This document shows, piece by piece, positions 1 through 7,730 of a DNA stretch of 64,000 bases (position 1 is the stretch's first letter; each line of letters opens with the position of its first letter). The DNA comes from Pectinatus sottacetonis. GTDB taxonomy: Bacteria > Bacillota > Negativicutes > Selenomonadales > Selenomonadaceae. The translations under genes and the position numbers were made by a program. The stretch lies in NCBI RefSeq assembly GCF_015732155.1, contig NZ_WIQK01000001.1:654501-718500 (forward strand), read 5' to 3'. The notes under the pieces were generated by a model. The model searched no databases. It worked only from the letters and a program-made list of their open reading frames with translations, and was not told the origin of the DNA.

Positions 1-216
1 TATTGCGGCATATTATGGCATATTTTCCCAAATAATATTCCCAGACATAACATTGTCATTGACGGTTCTTTATTTGAAAAAATGCCTACAGTTACTGACA
101 ATATGCATGAGGCACTTCATCAGGTATTGGGAAGTGACTCTGCTGGTATTAACCTGGTATTGGAAAATGGCGGATCAATATTAGGTGCTGCCCTAGCCGC
201 TGCCATGAGTAAATAA
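1..216 (+). CDS. Hexokinase, C-terminal fragment (runs off the window)
   Basis: An open frame runs from base 1 to the TAA at 214-216 and gives the last 71 residues of a protein whose start lies outside the window. The tail contains DGSLFEKMP and ends GGSILGAALAAAMSK, which resembles the C-terminal glycine-rich helix of eukaryote-type hexokinases (ASKHA fold) found in Selenomonadales. Such an enzyme phosphorylates glucose and other hexoses with ATP in the cytoplasm. Only the C-terminal lobe is visible, so substrate and catalytic residues cannot be judged. The rpoN start follows 28 nt downstream. Confidence 0.6.
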   Translation, partial: YCGILWHIFPNNIPRHNIVIDGSLFEKMPTVTDNMHEALHQVLGSDSAGINLVLENGGSILGAALAAAMSK

Positions 217-244
217 TCAACTAGATTACTATGAGGTTGTTAAA

Positions 245-1606
245 ATGAAACAAGATTTGTCACTTCACATAAAACAAAAAATGGTCATGACCCCTAAAAT
301 GCAACAATCTGTCAAAATTCTTCAAATGTCATCACAAGAACTTCACGAAACAATAGAACAGGAATACAATGAAAATCCTACGCTGGAATTTGATGAATCA
401 ACTGGCAACACTGATCAATTAAGTGATGAAAAAATAGCTGCTGATGACATAAACAATCTTGCTGAATTTCTTAATGACCGCTCTAGCAACACTCACTCAG
501 TTTCTCATGATGGCTACGATTTTAAACAATTGCCTGCTCCCGGTAGTAGTCTTGCCGATATGCTCCATGAACAGGCCGGTTTTACTTTTACCAACTATAC
601 CGAACAGCATATTGCTGATTATATAATCGGTTGTATCGATGGGCGTGGTTATCTTACCATTTCAACTAAAGAAATAGCTCTGTCAACAAATACTGCTGAA
701 TCTTTTGTTATAGATGTGCTGCAGCGTATCCAGTCATTTGACCCCATTGGCGTCGGCGCACGTGATTTATCTGAATGTTTACGTTTGCAAGCCCGCTATT
801 CAGGTATATATCATGGCCTTATTGCTGTAATAATTGATAAACATCTCCATGATCTTGCTAAAAATCAAATAAAAAAAATAGCCCAGCAGGAAAACACTTC
901 TATTAATGCCGTTCAAACCGCAGTTGATAAAATAAAACATTTAGATCCCAAACCAGGTTCTTCTTACAGTGATGAACAACCAAAATTGATTATTCCCGAT
1001 GTTACTGTACGAAAAATTGATAATGACTATATCGTATTTGTCAATGAATACACTGTTCCCAGCTTACGTATAAGTGATCTTTATCGCAATACTCATGATA
1101 TGGATGTACCGACAAAAAAATACGTAGAACAGCGTGTTAATTCCGCTATATGGCTTATAAACAGTATTGAGCAGCGGCGGCGGACTTTATACAACGTTTC
1201 TGCTAAAATTATTTTTTACCAAAAAGATTTTTTTGATAAGGGAAATGCTTTCCTTCATCCCTTATCAATGAAATTGATTGCGGATAAGTTAGATATTCAC
1301 GAATCAACAGTTAGCCGTGCTATTGCCAATAAATATATGGAAACTCCACATGGTATCATAAGTATACGAAGTTTTTTTAATACCGGTATTACCGCAAATG
1401 CTGCCGGAGAAGAATTAATTGCCGGACAAATAAAAAATATTATAAGGGGATTTATCGATAAAGAAAACAATAGAAATCCGCTGAGTGACCAAAAAATATG
1501 TGATCTTTTAAAACAGCAGGATATAAATATTTCACGCCGTACTGTAATGAAATATCGCGAGCAACTCGGCTATCCATCATCTACTAATAGAAAACAATAT
1601 AAATAA
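245..1606 (+). CDS. rpoN: RNA polymerase sigma-54 factor RpoN
   Basis: Sigma-54 directs RNA polymerase to -24/-12 promoters and needs an AAA+ enhancer-binding activator to open them. The protein is 453 residues, usual for Firmicutes. Region I is present at residues 1-45 (LSLHIKQKMVMTPKMQQSVK, rich in Q and L), the core-binding domain follows at about 90-270, and the C-terminal RpoN box is visible near residue 433 as SRRTVMKYRE, close to the signature ARRTVAKYRE. A helix-turn-helix lies before it (IHESTVSRAIANKYM). The gene lies alone after the hexokinase gene and ends at a hairpin terminator. No activator gene is in the window, so its regulon cannot be inferred here. Confidence 0.96.
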   Translation: MKQDLSLHIKQKMVMTPKMQQSVKILQMSSQELHETIEQEYNENPTLEFDESTGNTDQLSDEKIAADDINNLAEFLNDRSSNTHSVSHDGYDFKQLPAPGSSLADMLHEQAGFTFTNYTEQHIADYIIGCIDGRGYLTISTKEIALSTNTAESFVIDVLQRIQSFDPIGVGARDLSECLRLQARYSGIYHGLIAVIIDKHLHDLAKNQIKKIAQQENTSINAVQTAVDKIKHLDPKPGSSYSDEQPKLIIPDVTVRKIDNDYIVFVNEYTVPSLRISDLYRNTHDMDVPTKKYVEQRVNSAIWLINSIEQRRRTLYNVSAKIIFYQKDFFDKGNAFLHPLSMKLIADKLDIHESTVSRAIANKYMETPHGIISIRSFFNTGITANAAGEELIAGQIKNIIRGFIDKENNRNPLSDQKICDLLKQQDINISRRTVMKYREQLGYPSSTNRKQYK

Positions 1607-1631
1607 AAAAATATATATTTATTCATTCTAC

Positions 1632-1676
1632 AATTACCGATTTATTGATTATTTCTTTATATTCGGTAATTTTTTA
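1632..1676 (+). terminator. Rho-independent terminator of rpoN
   Basis: A 9-bp perfect stem AATTACCGA/TCGGTAATT with a loop of about 22 nt is followed by a T run, 25 nt after the rpoN stop. The long AT-rich loop makes it a moderate rather than strong terminator. Confidence 0.7.
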
Positions 1677-1727
1677 TTTATTATTTAAGTCAATATTGGA
1701 CTTTTATACCAATACTATATTAATATT

Positions 1728-2042
1728 ATGAATTTATTATTTTTTGATCAAAAATTCATAATTGAAGAAAAAATAGCTACTATTTCAGAAAAATCTATAG
1801 CAATCAATACCGAAACAGAATCTGCCAGTAATGAAATAAACCAAGCCACCGTCATTTTTCAAAAAGCAGCTGAAGGAACAGAGGAAGTAGCTGCATTAAG
1901 TGAAGAAACGACCTCAATAATAAGTGAAGTAACAAAACGTGCCAAGAATCTTGCCGCCCATGCTGATGCATTGCAGAAATCATTGAAAAATTCAAACTCC
2001 AATAATTATTGTACAACTGATATTTTAACTTTATCCTATTAA
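1728..2042 (+). pseudogene. Remnant of a methyl-accepting chemotaxis protein C-terminus
   Basis: The 104-residue frame has no sensory domain, membrane segment or chemoreceptor hairpin tip. Its middle part (EGTEEVAALSEETTSIISEV, then heptad-like sequence to about residue 92) looks like the last adaptation helix of a methyl-accepting chemotaxis protein and is followed by an unrelated tail. No convincing ribosome binding site precedes the ATG. The intact receptor on the opposite strand starts 140 nt away. I read this as the decayed 3' end of a lost receptor gene; a small functional protein is possible but unlikely. Confidence 0.5.
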
Positions 2043-2047
2043 AACAA

Positions 2048-2170
2048 AAAGCTGCCGCGCAAATTAACATCGACCGCATAAACCCCATCATTTTCCTCAG
2101 TCCTTCTATAAATAATCTAAGGAAAACAGTATAAATTTATGAATCAAAATGTTTATGCGTAGCAGCTTCA
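2048..2170 (-). repeat. Interspersed repeat, copy 1
   Basis: An element of about 120 nt between a receptor remnant and the 3' end of the minus-strand receptor gene. Its ends are inverted: AAGCTGC at the left matches GCAGCTT at the right, and CGCATAAAC at 2077-2085 matches GTTTATGCG at about 2150. The left arm carries an extra insertion, giving an asymmetric hairpin. The same arms recur at 31080-31230 and, more weakly, near 47758-47860. Confidence 0.5.
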
Positions 2171-2181
2171 TTATACAACTG

Positions 2182-3024
2182 TTATTTATAATCCTCGAGA
2201 AAAGAATTCAAATGGTCGGCAGCCTTTGTAATATGCGCTAGCGTTGCTGTTATTTCTTCAGTAGATGCCGCTTGTTCTTCACTGATTGCCCCCACTGTCT
2301 CAGTAGACTTGAATATTTCTTCTACAGCCTTGTTCATTTCTTCCAAAGTAGAATGTATCTGTTCAGTAGCATTTTTAGACTGATCTGCTAATTTCCGTAC
2401 TTCTTCGGCAACTACGGCAAATCCTCTGCCATGTTCACCAGCCCTAGCCGCTTCAATTGCTGCATTAAGTCCCAATAAGTTAGTCTGCTGTGCTATATTA
2501 TTGATAAATTCTATTACTTTAGCAGTTTCTCCGCTTTTTTCTTTTAAATTAGTAGCCTGTGTAATAGACCCCTGACCCGATTTAGCCAGTTCACTAGCAC
2601 TATTTGCCACTTGTTCAATAGATTGATATGCTGTTTGTGTTGAATTGACTACATCTTTTACTGATTTTATTAAATCAAGACTTGATTCCATATCTATACC
2701 TGTACTTATGGTTCCTATTACCTCATTATTTATCCCATAAATAGGGGCAAAAATTGCTTTAATTGGAACACCATAAACAGTAGCATCAATATCTTGTCGT
2801 ACAACCTTTTTCCCATCTATACATTTTTTTATTACGGGGGTAACAGGTTTACCCGGATGAAGATCTATTTCAAAACTTTTCCCTTTTTCATAACCAATAT
2901 ATTCCTGCAAGTCAGTCAATCCCATAACCAAATCTTCACGAACAATTTGTTTTATGTAAGGCATAACAATTTTAAAAGCATTTAATATATCCTCGTTACT
3001 TTTCACACTATCCGGATAATTCAT
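2182..3024 (-). CDS. Soluble methyl-accepting chemotaxis protein
   Basis: A 280-residue chemoreceptor without transmembrane segments. Residues 1-120 form a small sensory domain of the kind in short cytoplasmic receptors such as B. subtilis YfmS; residues about 125-280 are the signalling coiled coil. The hairpin tip that contacts CheA/CheW is clear at about 175-215 ([20 protein letters not shown], then [18 protein letters not shown]). The ligand is not predictable. The gene is monocistronic, has a well-spaced promoter at 3089-3117, and its 3' end abuts an interspersed repeat. Chemotaxis implies a flagellated relative, although no flagellar genes are in the window. Confidence 0.88.
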   Translation of the reverse strand: MNYPDSVKSNEDILNAFKIVMPYIKQIVREDLVMGLTDLQEYIGYEKGKSFEIDLHPGKPVTPVIKKCIDGKKVVRQDIDATVYGVPIKAIFAPIYGINNEVIGTISTGIDMESSLDLIKSVKDVVNSTQTAYQSIEQVANSASELAKSGQGSITQATNLKEKSGETAKVIEFINNIAQQTNLLGLNAAIEAARAGEHGRGFAVVAEEVRKLADQSKNATEQIHSTLEEMNKAVEEIFKSTETVGAISEEQAASTEEITATLAHITKAADHLNSFLEDYK

Positions 3025-3088
3025 TATATGCTCCCCCTCTTATAAAATTTTTATTTAAATAATATTTTTAGAAAATTTATATAAATTG

Positions 3089-3117
3089 ATTGTAGTTTAT
3101 AGACAAGAAAAAGTCAA
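3089..3117 (-). promoter_or_regulatory. Sigma-A-type promoter of the soluble chemoreceptor gene
   Basis: On the minus strand TTGACT (3112-3117) and TACAAT (3089-3094) are separated by exactly 17 nt, about 65 nt upstream of the ATG. Confidence 0.6.
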
Positions 3118-3346
3118 TATTTATATTAGTAAATCTATTTTTACTATTTAATTATATAATTCATATAACTAGCAATAAAATGTATTATTTTTTCTTATTT
3201 ATGAATATTTTACCATTTTATGACAATTTGATTAATCATCCTATTACCATAATATAACAAAATAAGCTATATTTATCTTGACAAGATAAATATATTATAA
3301 AATTGTTGGTTTTTAAGAAAAAAAGTCAGATAATTGTAAAATTCTC
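3118..3346. other. AT-rich intergenic stretch between divergent genes
   Basis: This stretch between the divergent chemoreceptor and ndh promoters is very AT-rich. I see no open frame, stable hairpin or RNA signature in it. Confidence 0.5.
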
Positions 3347-3375
3347 TTGTTATTTTATTCACAATCATATATAAT
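3347..3375 (+). promoter_or_regulatory. Promoter of ndh
   Basis: TTGTTA (3347-3352), a 17-nt spacer, then a perfect TATAAT (3370-3375), leaving an untranslated leader of about 70 nt before the ndh start. Confidence 0.55.
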
Positions 3376-3450
3376 AACTATGTTACAAAAAGCACATGCT
3401 TATAGTAAATTGTTTTAATATTATTAGGGTTTATATTAGGAGTGGAAAAA

Positions 3451-4719
3451 ATGTCAGAAAAAAGACCTCATGTAGTAATCATCGGTGCCGGATTCGGTGG
3501 AATAAAAGCGGCAAAATTACTTGCAAATGAAGCCGTTGATGTTACCTTGATTGATCGCAATAATTATCACTTATTTCAACCTTTATTATATCAGGTATCT
3601 ACCTCTATGCTGTCAATTGATGAAATTGCCTATCCGACCAGGGCATTTTTCCGCAAACATAAAAATGTTCGTTTTATGCTCGCACATGTCCAAGGATTTG
3701 ATCCAGAAAACAAAGAAGTTATTACACCTTATAAACGGGTAAAATATGACTATCTTATTATCGCAGCAGGTTCTACTACGAATTATTTTGGTATGAATAA
3801 TTTAGCATATACGACTTATGGAATGAAAACACTGCGTGAAGCCATTCATATCCGCAACCATGTACTACATATGTTCGAAAGAGCTGAACGTGAATCTGAC
3901 CCAACAATACGCAAAAGGATGCTTACCTTTGTCTGTGTAGGCGGCGGGCCTACTGGTATTGAAGAAGCTGGTTCTTTGTCCGAACTCATTTACAATGCTA
4001 TGAAAGATGAATATCATGGACTTGATATGAACGAAGTTTCTATTATTTTAATTGAAGCTACTGACAAAGTTCTTCCCATGATGCCACCAGATCTACGTGA
4101 TGAAACAGTAAAAATTCTCCAGTCAAAAAAAGTTGATGTACGTCTAAACACACAGGTCGTAGATTGCAGTGAAGACAGTCTTACTTTAAAAGATGGCAGT
4201 AAGATTGACACTAATACTGTTATATGGGCAGCAGGAGTAAAAGCTGTTCCTGTTATCGAAAAATTAGGTTCTGAAGTTGATCGAGCAGGACGCGTCATTG
4301 TAAACAAAACTTTACAGGTTCCTGGTCATCCCGAAATTTTTGCCATTGGTGATTGTTCTCATCTAGAACAAAATGGTCGCCCTTTAGCTACAATTGCTCC
4401 CGTTGCTACACAAGGAGCCTTAGTATGCGTGGAAAATATAAAAAAACTTATCAAAGGTCAAACCGATTTAGAAGAATTTGTCTATCATGATGTCGGCAGT
4501 ATGGCAACAATAGGTCGTGGTCAAGCCGTAATGGCTAAAGGCAGCTGGAAAATGAAAGGCTTTTTTGCCTGGTGTGCCTGGATGTTAGTTCATCTTATGC
4601 GGCTTGCCGGTACTCATACTAATATAACAGTTGCCTTAAAATGGGCTTGGAATTTATTATCAGGTATAAGACTTGGCCGTATCATTACTAATATCCCCGA
4701 TAATAGAGATTCTAAATAA
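3451..4719 (+). CDS. ndh: Type II NADH:quinone dehydrogenase (FAD-dependent)
   Basis: A single-subunit, non-proton-pumping oxidoreductase passing electrons from NADH to quinone at the inner face of the membrane. The 422-residue protein has the FAD-binding Rossmann motif IIGAGFGG at residues 10-17, a second dinucleotide motif (VGGGPTGIEEAG) near 165, and the FAD-closing segment FAIGDCSHLEQNGRP near 295. The C-terminal 60 residues contain a hydrophobic, Trp-rich stretch that would anchor it to the membrane. A GTG lies 9 nt upstream in frame, but AGGAG overlaps it and is correctly spaced for the ATG at 3451, so I use the ATG. In an anaerobe it may serve menaquinone reduction or NADH balance. Confidence 0.87.
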   Translation: MSEKRPHVVIIGAGFGGIKAAKLLANEAVDVTLIDRNNYHLFQPLLYQVSTSMLSIDEIAYPTRAFFRKHKNVRFMLAHVQGFDPENKEVITPYKRVKYDYLIIAAGSTTNYFGMNNLAYTTYGMKTLREAIHIRNHVLHMFERAERESDPTIRKRMLTFVCVGGGPTGIEEAGSLSELIYNAMKDEYHGLDMNEVSIILIEATDKVLPMMPPDLRDETVKILQSKKVDVRLNTQVVDCSEDSLTLKDGSKIDTNTVIWAAGVKAVPVIEKLGSEVDRAGRVIVNKTLQVPGHPEIFAIGDCSHLEQNGRPLATIAPVATQGALVCVENIKKLIKGQTDLEEFVYHDVGSMATIGRGQAVMAKGSWKMKGFFAWCAWMLVHLMRLAGTHTNITVALKWAWNLLSGIRLGRIITNIPDNRDSK

Positions 4720-4736
4720 AAATCTATCACTTTATT

Positions 4737-4775
4737 AAAATACCAAACTTGGAATAATAGTTTGGTATTTTCTTT
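4737..4775 (+). terminator. Terminator after ndh
   Basis: A 13-bp perfect stem, AAAATACCAAACT with AGTTTGGTATTTT, around a short loop, flanked by A and T tracts; it could act in both directions. Confidence 0.8.
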
Positions 4776-4835
4776 GTGTCTGATATGCTATAATATTAGG
4801 TAATCATAAAAAAAGCAAAGGAGAAGTGTATCGTA

Positions 4836-6119
4836 TTGCTACGTATTTTATTTGTAATAACTGTTAGTATCTCTGTGTTTTTTTCTTATATTACACCCTT
4901 GTATGCTGCACCTGTCAACCCATATACAATAATAAAAAAAGGAACTGTTTCTCATACAAAAAAATTTACTCTTATTTGGCAGCCTATCCCAAAAGCTGTG
5001 CAATATGAAGTGACTATTATTGATAAAACTACTCATGCTTCTATAAATGATATAAATCACATTTATGCTGCTGGCTACGAACTCAGTACCAACAGTTTGG
5101 AGTATAACCTGGATAATTTATACTGGCGGGTTCGCGGACTGGACTTTAATGGCAGGCCAGTAAATAACTTTTCCGAACCACTGCCATTAATGGCTGATCT
5201 AAATAATTCAATGCGTCCTTTTACTACCACACAATTCAATAAAATGTCCTATATGCCTGTTTACCCAGTCTATTCCTGGATACCATACTTAAACGCCGCC
5301 CAATATGAAATACGTATTTATAAAACTGCCTTATCACCAGTTTATACAAATGACACATTAATCCATGAATATCATCTACATAATAATATAAGTTTTGATT
5401 TTTATGACCCTGCTGCTTACACTAGTGAAGGTCGTTATTACTGGACAATCCAGGCACAGGATGCAGTAGGTTTTCCAGTAAGCCGCTGGTCAAAACCAAG
5501 CTATTTTACCGTAACAAGGTCAAATATCAAAGTTGCTGCTTTAGGAGATAGTATTACACATGGCGGTGGAGCAATAAGTACTCCTCCAAGTTATCCAATA
5601 TATGACTGGGAAACTTACAGTCCTGTCCCTATACTGAATATTGGCTACAGTGGTGACACCACAACAGCTATGCTTAATCGTTTTCACAAGGATGTTCTTC
5701 CCTTTAAACCAAGTATTCTCATAATTATGGGAGGAATAAATGATATACGAATTGGCACAAAAGCATCTGATGTTATTGCTAATTTAACCAAAATACGCAC
5801 GTTATGCATAAAGCATAATATTATTCCTGTAATGGTAACTGTTGCGCCAATAAACCCGCAAAAAATGCAGAATATCAACCTTACACCATCCGCCGGTTGG
5901 CAAAAACAGCTATTAATTCTTAATAATTGGATACGTTCTTTTAAAACCTCAATTGATGTAGCACCATTTTTAACTGATAAAGCTGGACAGCTGAAAAGCA
6001 CCTTTACAACAGACGGACTGCATCCCGATAAAACTGGCAAATGTATTATCGGCAAAACCATTGGGACCAAACTTCTACAGAATTATCCGACAATTGTGTC
6101 CAACCATTTCCCCAATTGA
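4836..6119 (+). CDS. Secreted SGNH/GDSL hydrolase with N-terminal beta-sandwich repeats
   Basis: A 427-residue exported esterase/lipase-like protein. A TTG start follows GGAG with a 12-nt gap. Residues 1-24 form a signal peptide ending near TPLYAAP. Residues about 30-230 contain two related segments with W and YYW patterns (LYWRVRGLDFNGRPVN and RYYWTIQAQDAVGFPVS), suggesting two fibronectin-III-like modules. The SGNH domain starts near 233: block I ALGDSITHGGG (Ser nucleophile), block III MGGINDIR (Gly and Asn of the oxyanion hole) and block V TDGLHPDKTG (Asp and His). The substrate is unknown; acetylated cell-surface glycans are a family precedent. It has its own ribosome binding site and no operon partner. 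Confidence 0.8.
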   Translation: MLRILFVITVSISVFFSYITPLYAAPVNPYTIIKKGTVSHTKKFTLIWQPIPKAVQYEVTIIDKTTHASINDINHIYAAGYELSTNSLEYNLDNLYWRVRGLDFNGRPVNNFSEPLPLMADLNNSMRPFTTTQFNKMSYMPVYPVYSWIPYLNAAQYEIRIYKTALSPVYTNDTLIHEYHLHNNISFDFYDPAAYTSEGRYYWTIQAQDAVGFPVSRWSKPSYFTVTRSNIKVAALGDSITHGGGAISTPPSYPIYDWETYSPVPILNIGYSGDTTTAMLNRFHKDVLPFKPSILIIMGGINDIRIGTKASDVIANLTKIRTLCIKHNIIPVMVTVAPINPQKMQNINLTPSAGWQKQLLILNNWIRSFKTSIDVAPFLTDKAGQLKSTFTTDGLHPDKTGKCIIGKTIGTKLLQNYPTIVSNHFPN

Positions 6120-6183
6120 TTGTTCGAAGAATACTGTAATTAATTTTTTATAACTTATACCCTGTCAAGGAGAGTGAACTACA

Positions 6184-6351
6184 ATGTTAAACCATGAAAG
6201 CATAAAAAATGCCGAAGCTGCCATAACAGCCATTAATAAACTATGCGGACATTGTGAAATCTGTAGTCCTGACTGCCCTGTAGCGATAGCCAGACGCTCT
6301 ATAGAATCGCTTCACTATGATCTACTGAAACTGGAAAAAGAACAAAAATAA
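6184..6351 (+). CDS. 55-residue ferredoxin-like four-cysteine protein
   Basis: This short frame begins ATG 6184 behind AAGGAGA and ends at the TAA 6349-6351. The 55-residue product carries CGHCEICSPDCP at residues 21-32, which is exactly the CxxCxxCxxxCP pattern that ligates one [4Fe-4S] cluster in ferredoxins. A helical N-terminus and a charged C-terminal helix (IESLHYDLLKLEKEQK) surround it; the second cluster motif of bacterial ferredoxins is absent. It lies between the SGNH hydrolase gene and the glycine T-box. The function is unknown: a small electron carrier or a zinc-binding adaptor both fit. Confidence 0.6.
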   Translation: MLNHESIKNAEAAITAINKLCGHCEICSPDCPVAIARRSIESLHYDLLKLEKEQK

Positions 6352-6390
6352 CATATTTTTTATTTTTTGGCAATAACTATTATATATTAA

Positions 6391-6419
6391 TTGACAATAT
6401 GTATTTTATCTGCTAGACT
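6391..6419 (+). promoter_or_regulatory. Promoter of the glyQS leader
   Basis: A perfect TTGACA (6391-6396) lies 17 nt before TAGACT (6414-6419), placing the transcript start just ahead of the T-box leader. Confidence 0.6.
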
Positions 6420-6424
6420 ATACA

Positions 6425-6620
6425 CGTTCAGCAATGAATGGTATATCGACTTCAATATAAAGCGAAACGTGATAGTGAAAGACGTTAATGGAGTCAGCGG
6501 CAGCCATGAGCTAATAATTAAATATATAAGCGGGCATTTTGCCAATCAGGGTGGAACCGCGGATTATAATATATGAATCCGTCCCTGTGATATTTTATAT
6601 CACAGGGACTTTTTTATTTT
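6425..6620 (+). promoter_or_regulatory. T-box leader controlling glyQS (glycine)
   Basis: The conserved T-box sequence AGGGTGGAACCGCG lies at 6548-6561, where it would pair with the 3' end of uncharged tRNA and form the antiterminator. It is followed by a strong terminator at 6581-6616, a 13-bp stem from GTCCCTGTGATAT with a loop of three T and a run of six T. The downstream genes are glyQ and glyS, so the sensed tRNA should be tRNA-Gly. A GGC triplet at 6499-6501 could be the specifier, but I could not place stem I with certainty. Confidence 0.85.
6581..6616 (+). terminator. Terminator of the glycine T-box
   Basis: A perfect GC-containing stem (GTCCCTGTGATAT with its complement ATATCACAGGGAC) is immediately followed by TTTTTT. 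It is the attenuation point that uncharged tRNA-Gly would relieve. Confidence 0.85.
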
Positions 6621-6680
6621 AATGTATCATTTGTATGGTGATAACTTTCCTTTTCTTCCGATACAGTGAAATTAGCACCA

Positions 6681-6820
6681 TAGATAAAACATAAAACCGT
6701 GGGACACACGGGGGTAGCTTGTTTATGCTTGCGGCATCAGTCGTATCGAACAAGAAATTCCCGCCTTCTAATGTATCAGCGTAGGTGGTGGGAGTATGTC
6801 TCGAAAATTTATCTTCACCA
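6681..6820 (+). ncRNA. Structured RNA of unknown class between T-box terminator and glyQ
   Basis: By hand it folds into a three-way junction. An outer stem pairs AGATAAA (6682-6688) with TTTATCT (6808-6814). A second stem pairs GGGACACAC (6701-6709) with GTATGTCTC (6794-6802) with one mismatch. Two arms follow: CTTGTT (6718-6723) with AACAAG (6749-6754), capped by ATGC/GCAT, and TCCCGCC (6759-6765) with GGTGGGA (6787-6793). It starts after the T-box terminator and stops just before the glyQ ribosome binding site. It could be an independent small RNA (a 6S-like RNA was considered) or a second leader element; I cannot assign a family. Confidence 0.4.
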
Positions 6821-6845
6821 TCATATCAAGGAGGTTTTTATTTTG

Positions 6846-7730
6846 ATGACATTTCAGGAAATTATCCTGACATTACAAAAATTTTGGTCTGATCAAGGCT
6901 GCATTCTAGGACAGGCCTACGATGTAGAAAAGGGTGCAGGCACTATGAATCCTTCGACATTTTTACGTGTTCTAGGCCCTGAACCATGGCATATTGCTTA
7001 CGTTGAGCCATCCCGCCGCCCTGCTGATGGCCGCTATGGAGAAAATCCTAATCGCTTATTCCAGCATCATCAATTTCAGGTTATTATGAAACCTTCACCT
7101 GATAATATCCAAGAATTATATTTAACCAGTCTAAAAAAACTAGGCATCCATCCTGAAGACCATGATATACGCTTTGTGGAAGATAATTGGGAGTCTCCTA
7201 CACTTGGTGCATGGGGATTGGGTTGGGAAGTGTGGCTTGACGGCATGGAAATAACTCAATTCACCTATTTCCAGCAAGTCGGCAGTGTTGATGTCAAGCC
7301 TGTAGCCTCTGAAATCACATATGGCCTGGAAAGACTCGCCATGTATATACAGGAAAAAGAAAATGTTTTCGATATAGTATGGTCTGGTGATTATACATAT
7401 GGTGATGTTTTCAAACAAAATGAATTTGAACAATCCACCTATAATTTTGAACTTGCTGATACTACTTTATTATTTGACCTATTTGATAAATATGAACAAG
7501 AAGCAACCCGTATCATAAAACTTGGTTATGTCCATCCAGCTTATGATTATGTCTTAAAATGTTCCCATACGTTTAATTTACTCGATTCACGTGGTGCTAT
7601 TAGTGTATCAGAACGCACAGCATTTATCAGCCGGATCAGAAATTTATCCCGCTTATGCGCAAAATGCTATCTGGAACAACGCGAAAAATTAGGTTATCCA
7701 ATGTTAACACGAGGTGACAATAATGAGTAA
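6846..7730 (+). CDS. glyQ: Glycyl-tRNA synthetase alpha subunit
   Basis: The alpha chain of the heterotetrameric bacterial glycyl-tRNA synthetase supplies the class II catalytic core that activates glycine. The product is 294 residues, usual for GlyQ. Its start is ATG 6846, 11 nt after AAGGAGG; an open frame continues upstream through the structured RNA, but that part has no GlyQ similarity. Recognisable segments are [19 protein letters not shown] at the N-terminus, [19 protein letters not shown] (residues 30-48) and the class II motif region [20 protein letters not shown]. It overlaps glyS by 8 nt, and both lie under the glycine T-box. Confidence 0.97.
   Translation: MTFQEIILTLQKFWSDQGCILGQAYDVEKGAGTMNPSTFLRVLGPEPWHIAYVEPSRRPADGRYGENPNRLFQHHQFQVIMKPSPDNIQELYLTSLKKLGIHPEDHDIRFVEDNWESPTLGAWGLGWEVWLDGMEITQFTYFQQVGSVDVKPVASEITYGLERLAMYIQEKENVFDIVWSGDYTYGDVFKQNEFEQSTYNFELADTTLLFDLFDKYEQEATRIIKLGYVHPAYDYVLKCSHTFNLLDSRGAISVSERTAFISRIRNLSRLCAKCYLEQREKLGYPMLTRGDNNE

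Noticed and set aside
6699-6845. N-terminal extension of glyQ into the upstream frame
   Set aside because: The extension has no GlyQ similarity, covers a structured RNA, and a well placed AAGGAGG precedes ATG 6846.
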